A stretch of 64,000 nucleotides of DNA from Bacteroidota bacterium. GTDB lineage: Bacteria > Bacteroidota > Bacteroidia > Bacteroidales > Lentimicrobiaceae. Position numbers and translations under genes: made by a program. This document shows positions 59,978 through 64,000 of the stretch, piece after piece. The stretch covers positions 146,554 through 210,553 of the forward strand of contig WSXX01000012.1 of NCBI GenBank assembly GCA_009773515.1, in the 5' to 3' direction. Positions within the stretch are counted from its first letter, which is position 1. Each line of letters begins with the position of its first letter. The notes beneath the pieces were generated by a model that had not been told where the DNA came from, did not search any database, and saw only the letters and a list, made by a program, of their open reading frames with translations.

Positions 59978-60014
59978 CAGGGCCTTTTCCACTTTGTGAA
60001 AAGACCCTGTTTTT
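59978..60014 (+). terminator. rho-independent terminator after rpmG-DUF4295
   Basis: CAGGGCCTTTTC (59978-59989) pairs with GAAAAGACCCTG (59998-60009) with one bulge, followed by a T run. It may set ftsY expression apart from the ribosomal genes. Confidence 0.8.
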
Positions 60015-60092
60015 TATTTTTTAGACCCTGCCTTTCCTTAAAAGTTCTAATTTTGCAGGTGTTTTAATATAGATCAATCTCAACCTCGGCAT

Positions 60093-61046
60093 ATGGGAAT
60101 TTTTTCATTTTTTTCACGCGAAAAAAAACAGGATCTTGATAAAGGACTTGAAAAAACAAAGTCAAGTTTCTTCGGAAAGTTGTCTAAAGCCATTGTCGGG
60201 AAATCAGTTGTTGACGATGAAGTCCTTGATAACCTTGAGGAAATTCTCGTGACTTCGGATGTTGGTGTTGAAACTACCCTTAAAATCATTGATCGGATAC
60301 AACAAAGGGTTTCTCGTGATAAATACCTTGGAACTTCGGAATTAAACAGGATGCTCCGCGAGGAGATCACAACTTTGCTGGGTGAAAATTCAGGCGATCA
60401 TTTGATACAGGGTTTTGATTTTCCAGCCAGAGAGCTTCCTTACGTGATTATGGTTGTGGGCGTAAACGGCGTTGGAAAAACCACCACCATTGGTAAACTT
60501 GCCTATCAGTTTAAAGCTGCCGGCAAAACCGTGATTTTAGGCGCTGCCGATACCTTCAGGGCTGCTGCAGTTTCTCAACTCGAAATATGGGCCGAAAGGG
60601 TAGGAGTAACCTGCATTTCGCAGGGAATGGGTGCTGATCCTGCTTCGGTTGCTTTCGACACACTGAAATCTGCCATTGCCCGAAAAGCCGATGTTGTTAT
60701 TATTGATACTGCCGGAAGGTTACACAATAAAGTTAACCTGATGAATGAGTTGTCGAAAATCAAAAAAGTGATGCAAAAGCTGCTTCCTGACGCACCCAAT
60801 GAAATTCTATTGGTGCTTGATGCTTCGACAGGCCAGAATGCAATTGAGCAAGCCAGACAGTTTACTGCCGCTACCGAAGTTAATGCCCTCGCCCTTACAA
60901 AATTGGATGGAACAGCCAAAGGTGGTGTGGTAATCGGAGTTTCTGATCAATTTAAAATTCCGGTGAAATACATCGGAATCGGAGAAAAAATGACAGATCT
61001 CCAGCCCTTTGTCAGGGAAGAGTTTGTCGATTCTCTTTTCAGCTAG
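60093..61046 (+). CDS. ftsY: signal recognition particle receptor FtsY
   Basis: A membrane-docking GTPase that receives SRP-ribosome complexes. The 317-residue protein has a short N-terminal amphipathic start (MGIFSFFSREKKQDLDKGLE) in place of the long acidic A domain of E. coli FtsY, then the N domain and the G domain: VNGVGKTTTIGKLA (G1), DTFRAAAVSQLEIWAER (G2), DTAGRLHN (G3), LTKLDGTAKGG (G4). All GTPase motifs are intact. Start ATG at 60093. rimO follows 45 bases downstream. Confidence 0.96.
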   Translation: MGIFSFFSREKKQDLDKGLEKTKSSFFGKLSKAIVGKSVVDDEVLDNLEEILVTSDVGVETTLKIIDRIQQRVSRDKYLGTSELNRMLREEITTLLGENSGDHLIQGFDFPARELPYVIMVVGVNGVGKTTTIGKLAYQFKAAGKTVILGAADTFRAAAVSQLEIWAERVGVTCISQGMGADPASVAFDTLKSAIARKADVVIIDTAGRLHNKVNLMNELSKIKKVMQKLLPDAPNEILLVLDASTGQNAIEQARQFTAATEVNALALTKLDGTAKGGVVIGVSDQFKIPVKYIGIGEKMTDLQPFVREEFVDSLFS

Positions 61047-61091
61047 ACCAATCCCGGTAAGGCTTTTACTTCTTTAATTCCGTCTCTCTCC

Positions 61092-62405
61092 TTGAAAACA
61101 AGATTGTCAAAAAATCAGACTATTAATATAATTACCCTGGGTTGTGCCAAAAATCTGGTTGATTCAGAAGTAATGCTCCGTCAGCTGCAGGCTGCTGGTT
61201 TTAATACATCGCACGAAGATGCTGCAAATGCAGATGTTGTGATTATAAATACCTGTGGATTTATAAATGACGCCAAAGAAGAATCAGTAAACACAATACT
61301 TCATTGGGCAAAAGCCCGAAAAAGTGGTGATATTGATAAATTGCTGGTAATGGGTTGCCTTTCACAACGTTATAAAGATGATTTATTTAAGGAAATTCCT
61401 GAAGTTGATGCATTCTTTGGCGTGAATGATGTGAATGCAATACTTCAATCATTGAATGCCACATATCGTGAAGCATTGCTGGGAGAAAGGGTAATTACCA
61501 CTCCTTCGCATTATGCTTACCTGAAGATTTCTGAAGGCTGCGACAGAAATTGTTCGTTTTGTGCAATTCCCGGAATACGAGGAAAAAACATTTCACGAAC
61601 CATTGAGAGTCTGGTAACTGAAACAGAATTTCTTGCTGAAAAAGGGGTAAAGGAGTTGATTTTGATTGCTCAGGATCTTACTTATTACGGCCTCGACCTA
61701 TACAATAAGCGCATGTTGCCGGCTTTGCTCGAAGAATTGGTTAAAGTCAGCGGTATAGAATGGATCAGGTTGCATTACGCTTATCCTGCAGGTTTTCCGC
61801 TTGAATTGCTTGATGTAATGAACAAGCATTCAAAGATTTGCAATTATATTGATATCCCATTGCAACATATCAACAGTCGAATACTTAAATCGATGCACAG
61901 AGGCATTGATGAAGAAGGAACCCGAAAACTGGTTCAAACCATCCGCGAGAAAGTTCCGGGAATTGCCATACGAACCAGCTTCATAGTTGGATATCCGGGC
62001 GAAACTGCAAAAGAATTTGCTGAACTGCGCGATTTTATCAGAGAATCTGAATTTGAAAGACTGGGCGTTTTTACTTATTCGCATGAAGAAAATACACCCG
62101 CTTCGCAACTTGATGACAATGTAAGACCTGCTGCCAAAGCCCGCAGAGCCGAGGAATTGATGCTGATTCAACAGGATATTTCAGCAGCCCGCAATAAATC
62201 ATTTGAAGGAAAATCAGTACAGGTTATTATTGATAAAAAGGAAGATGGCAAATGGATTGGCCGCACTCAATTTGATTCTCCGGAGGTTGATAATGAGGTT
62301 GTTATAACCGATAATTCAGGAACACTGGCCCCCGGTAGCATTGTGAATGTGAGCATAACTTCTTCTGATATTTATGATATAATCGCAGTTTATCCGGAAA
62401 ATTAG
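61092..62405 (+). CDS. rimO: ribosomal protein S12 methylthiotransferase RimO
   Basis: Adds a methylthio group to Asp of ribosomal protein S12 (radical SAM, two 4Fe-4S clusters). Features: N-terminal methylthiotransferase domain with Cys in TLGCAKNLVDSE, NTCGFINDAKEES and VMGCLSQRY; radical SAM motif C-D-R-N-C-S-F-C with Cys150, Cys154 and Cys157; GYPGETAKEF; and a C-terminal TRAM domain (about 370-437). Length 437 is normal. The start is TTG at 61092; no ATG precedes the core. Follows ftsY. Confidence 0.95.
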   Translation: MKTRLSKNQTINIITLGCAKNLVDSEVMLRQLQAAGFNTSHEDAANADVVIINTCGFINDAKEESVNTILHWAKARKSGDIDKLLVMGCLSQRYKDDLFKEIPEVDAFFGVNDVNAILQSLNATYREALLGERVITTPSHYAYLKISEGCDRNCSFCAIPGIRGKNISRTIESLVTETEFLAEKGVKELILIAQDLTYYGLDLYNKRMLPALLEELVKVSGIEWIRLHYAYPAGFPLELLDVMNKHSKICNYIDIPLQHINSRILKSMHRGIDEEGTRKLVQTIREKVPGIAIRTSFIVGYPGETAKEFAELRDFIRESEFERLGVFTYSHEENTPASQLDDNVRPAAKARRAEELMLIQQDISAARNKSFEGKSVQVIIDKKEDGKWIGRTQFDSPEVDNEVVITDNSGTLAPGSIVNVSITSSDIYDIIAVYPEN

Positions 62406-62459
62406 AGCTTATTAATTTTTCATTTGATAACTTTGACAGATAATTCAAAGATGTTAACG

Positions 62460-63221
62460 ATGAAAAAGCTATATCTGATTTTTGCAATTATCGGATCACT
62501 TTCCTGTAATTTGTTTTCACAGAACCAGTCTGAGATAAACCTGACCGATGGATCAGGCCGTAAGCAAGGTTTATGGATCGAAAAAGATCCCACTTATACT
62601 TCCAAAGGAACTTACATCAATAACCTGAAAGATGGTATCTGGACCAGTTATTTTAATGAGAATGAAATGCTGTATAAAGTTGAGAATTATGAATCGGATA
62701 TAAAACAGGGAATATCCCTCGAATTTTCAAAGCGCGCCAACCTTGTTTCTGAGCAATATTATGTGAATGATCTGGCAGATGGAATATCAAGGACTTTTAC
62801 CCAGTCAGGATTACCACTTTCAGTAAAAAATTATAAGTCAGGGCTTCTGGATGGAATTCAGATTACCTACTATGAGAATACTTTTAACAAGAAATCAGAG
62901 GAAGCCAATTATATGAACGGAGTAAAAGATGGCATTTCGAAATGGTATGATATGGAAGGCAATGTTATTGCAGAATATAACTATGTGAGTAGCTTGCTTG
63001 AAGGAGAACAAAAAACATTCTATGCAACCGGTAAAATCAGATCATCAGATATGTTTCAGAATAATCAGAATCACGGTGCTTCCATTGAATATTTTGAGAA
63101 CGGAAATATCAAAATCTCCGGACAATATCTGAAAGGTGAAAAGGATGGAAAGTGGACAGAATCAGACGAAACCGGTAAAATGATCAACACCAGAACTTTT
63201 GTAAAAGGGAAAGAAAAATAG
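62460..63221 (+). CDS. exported YwqK/MORN-repeat protein
   Basis: A 253-residue protein with signal peptide (MKKLYLIFAIIGSLSCNLFS). The mature part is made of about nine repeats with pattern DG-x-Y-G or NLKDGIWTSYFNENEML, YVNDLADGISRTF, SGLLDGIQITYYENT and YLKGEKDGKWTESDETGK, as in MORN/YwqK proteins. The name YwqK antitoxin reflects one characterised member, but no toxin gene is adjacent. ATG at 62460 is chosen over 62424. The stop is immediately followed by the next ATG. Confidence 0.82.
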   Translation: MKKLYLIFAIIGSLSCNLFSQNQSEINLTDGSGRKQGLWIEKDPTYTSKGTYINNLKDGIWTSYFNENEMLYKVENYESDIKQGISLEFSKRANLVSEQYYVNDLADGISRTFTQSGLPLSVKNYKSGLLDGIQITYYENTFNKKSEEANYMNGVKDGISKWYDMEGNVIAEYNYVSSLLEGEQKTFYATGKIRSSDMFQNNQNHGASIEYFENGNIKISGQYLKGEKDGKWTESDETGKMINTRTFVKGKEK

Positions 63222-63698
63222 ATGAAAAAGATAAGAAATCCATTTGTTGAGAAGGAAGGATACAACTGTTTCGGGTGCTCTCCCGGCAATAAGCTTGGGT
63301 TAAACCTCACATTCTCAGAAGACGGCGAATTCATTATTTCTAAATGGCTTCCAAAACCTCATTTTCAGGGATGGCAGAATGTATTGCATGGAGGAATTCA
63401 GGCGACTTTGCTTGACGAGATTGCCAGTTGGCTGGTATTTATTAAGTTAAATACTTCTGGAGTCACATCAAGGATGGATGTAAAATTAAAAAAGCCGGTA
63501 TATACCGATATGGGGGAACTTATTCTTAAAGCTAAACTTAAGGAAATGAACCGGAATATCGCGGTGATTGAAACCTGGCTTTATAATCCTGAAATGGAGT
63601 TATGTACTTATGCAATAATGCATTACTATACGTTTAAAGAGGAAATTGCCAGGGAAAAGCTTTGGTATCCAGGATCTGAGGCGTTTTACGAAGAATGA
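63222..63698 (+). CDS. PaaI-type hotdog-fold thioesterase
   Basis: A 158-residue acyl-CoA thioesterase-like protein. Core signs: KEGYNCFGCSPGNKLGLNL, HFQGWQNVLHGGIQATLLDE (the HGG...DE hotdog motif), and a conserved KLKKPVY strand. It hydrolyses acyl- or aryl-CoA esters, with unknown specificity. Its ATG abuts the preceding stop (TAG then ATG), so translational coupling is likely. The Cys pair near the N-terminus (CFGC) is typical of this subfamily. It is the last gene in the window. Confidence 0.88.
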   Translation: MKKIRNPFVEKEGYNCFGCSPGNKLGLNLTFSEDGEFIISKWLPKPHFQGWQNVLHGGIQATLLDEIASWLVFIKLNTSGVTSRMDVKLKKPVYTDMGELILKAKLKEMNRNIAVIETWLYNPEMELCTYAIMHYYTFKEEIAREKLWYPGSEAFYEE

Positions 63699-63709
63699 TT
63701 TTGATGTTA

Positions 63710-63800
63710 GAGGTAGGAGGTAAGATTTTAAGAGGTAGGATATCAGATATCAGAGGTCAGAGGTCGGATGTCTGAAGTCAGAGATCAGAGGTCGGATGTC
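63710..63800. repeat. degenerate short repeats (GAGGTCGGATGTC type)
   Basis: CAGAGGTCGGATGTC occurs at 63758-63772 and again at 63786-63800, with partial relatives (GAGGTAGGA, CAGATATCAGAGGTCAG) around them, right after the hotdog gene. Confidence 0.65.
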
Positions 63801-63879
63801 AAATATTGAAAAGAGAAACTCGCCTAACCTACTCAGCATTTTATTTGAAATTATAAAGTTGGGGTCAGCTGGGTAGTAT

Positions 63880-63907
63880 AGAAATTAGAAATTAGAAATT
63901 AGAAATT
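63880..63907. repeat. heptamer array AGAAATT, copy 3
   Basis: Four perfect AGAAATT units, same heptamer as at 38621 and 39886. Confidence 0.85.
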
Positions 63908-63932
63908 ACTAGTGATGCGTTAACTTTTTAGA

Positions 63933-63959
63933 ATTCTATGTAAGTCTTTGACATAGAAT
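63933..63959. repeat. 9-bp inverted repeat at window end
   Basis: ATTCTATGT (63933-63941) is the reverse complement of ACATAGAAT (63951-63959), with a nine-base loop. It could be a mobile-element end or an operator, but the rest is outside the window. Confidence 0.45.
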
Positions 63960-64000
63960 ACAATAATGGCGTTCTTTGATTTTTTGATTTGAATTGACTA

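Larger units (their letters stand above)
63699..64000. other. right-end non-coding region of short repeats
   Basis: No gene is seen. The stretch holds degenerate AGAGGTCGGATGTC-type repeats (63710-63800), an AGAAATT array (63880-63907) and a 9-base inverted repeat (63933-63959). Confidence 0.5.

Noticed and set aside
62460..63221. Toxin-antitoxin pair (YwqK antitoxin)
   Set aside because: The protein is exported and its neighbour is a hotdog thioesterase; no toxin is visible.

Overview
The window reads as a chromosomal segment of a Bacteroidota bacterium, most like an anaerobic Bacteroidales relative. Evidence: two secreted proteins with type IX secretion (T9SS) C-terminal sorting domains; lipoproteins with relaxed lipoboxes, two of them with acidic residues right after the Cys; promoters of the TTTG-N19/21-TAnnTTTG type; the gene order rpmG - DUF4295 - ftsY - rimO; and a Lys-type phosphoglycerate dehydrogenase beside a DUF1015 gene. 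The DNA is AT-rich. Six genes can only start at TTG. No rRNA, tRNA, CRISPR array, prophage or complete insertion sequence was seen.

Layout. 0-5 kb: end of an EamA transporter, an unrecognised protein, prmC, a T9SS-exported subtilase, then a 1-kb AT-rich gap with several TTACA-type palindromes. 5-11.5 kb: XRE regulator, ndk, an NrnA-like DHH phosphoesterase, two FKBP-type lipoproteins, a delta-60-repeat T9SS protein. 11.5-18 kb: small secreted proteins, YggS, a surface lipoprotein, a nitronate monooxygenase-like enzyme with an extra Cys cluster, an unrecognised helical protein, and a 0.3-kb inverted-repeat element with a probable target-site duplication. 18.2-28 kb: an eight-gene unidirectional cluster (thiolase, SDR, KASIII-like, sodium symporter, acyl-CoA ligase, surface lipoprotein, outer-membrane barrel, secreted alpha/beta hydrolase). 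28.5-37.2 kb: one 2900-codon gene for an NdvB-type cyclic beta-1,2-glucan synthase. 37-44.3 kb: a methyltransferase, a tandem adenylate kinase fusion, and a four-gene GT39-GT2-flippase-like-epimerase operon. 44.4-49.4 kb: an LtaS-like sulfatase-fold enzyme and a hybrid histidine kinase. 49.4-53.3 kb (minus strand): serA, an S23-type four-helix protein, DUF1015, a 58-residue winged-helix protein, plus a class II aldolase. 53.5-64 kb: outer-membrane protein, secreted EEP nuclease/phosphatase, cutC, SDR, xerD, rpmG-DUF4295-ftsY-rimO, a YwqK/MORN protein and a hotdog thioesterase, ending in tandem short repeats.

The most distinctive content is the 18.2-28 kb cluster. Its parts can be ordered into one route: ester hydrolysis outside the inner membrane, passage through a barrel and surface lipoprotein, sodium-driven import, CoA activation, oxidation of a 3-hydroxyacyl-CoA, thiolysis. 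The KASIII-like member has kept its Cys but lost the His and Asn of the triad. Also notable are an adenylate kinase whose second half has lost its P-loop Lys, a very large cyclic-glucan synthase, a MITE-like element, and short tandem repeats (AGAAATT, RAGGTT) at gene ends. Functions of the cluster and of the unrecognised genes are inference from sequence only.
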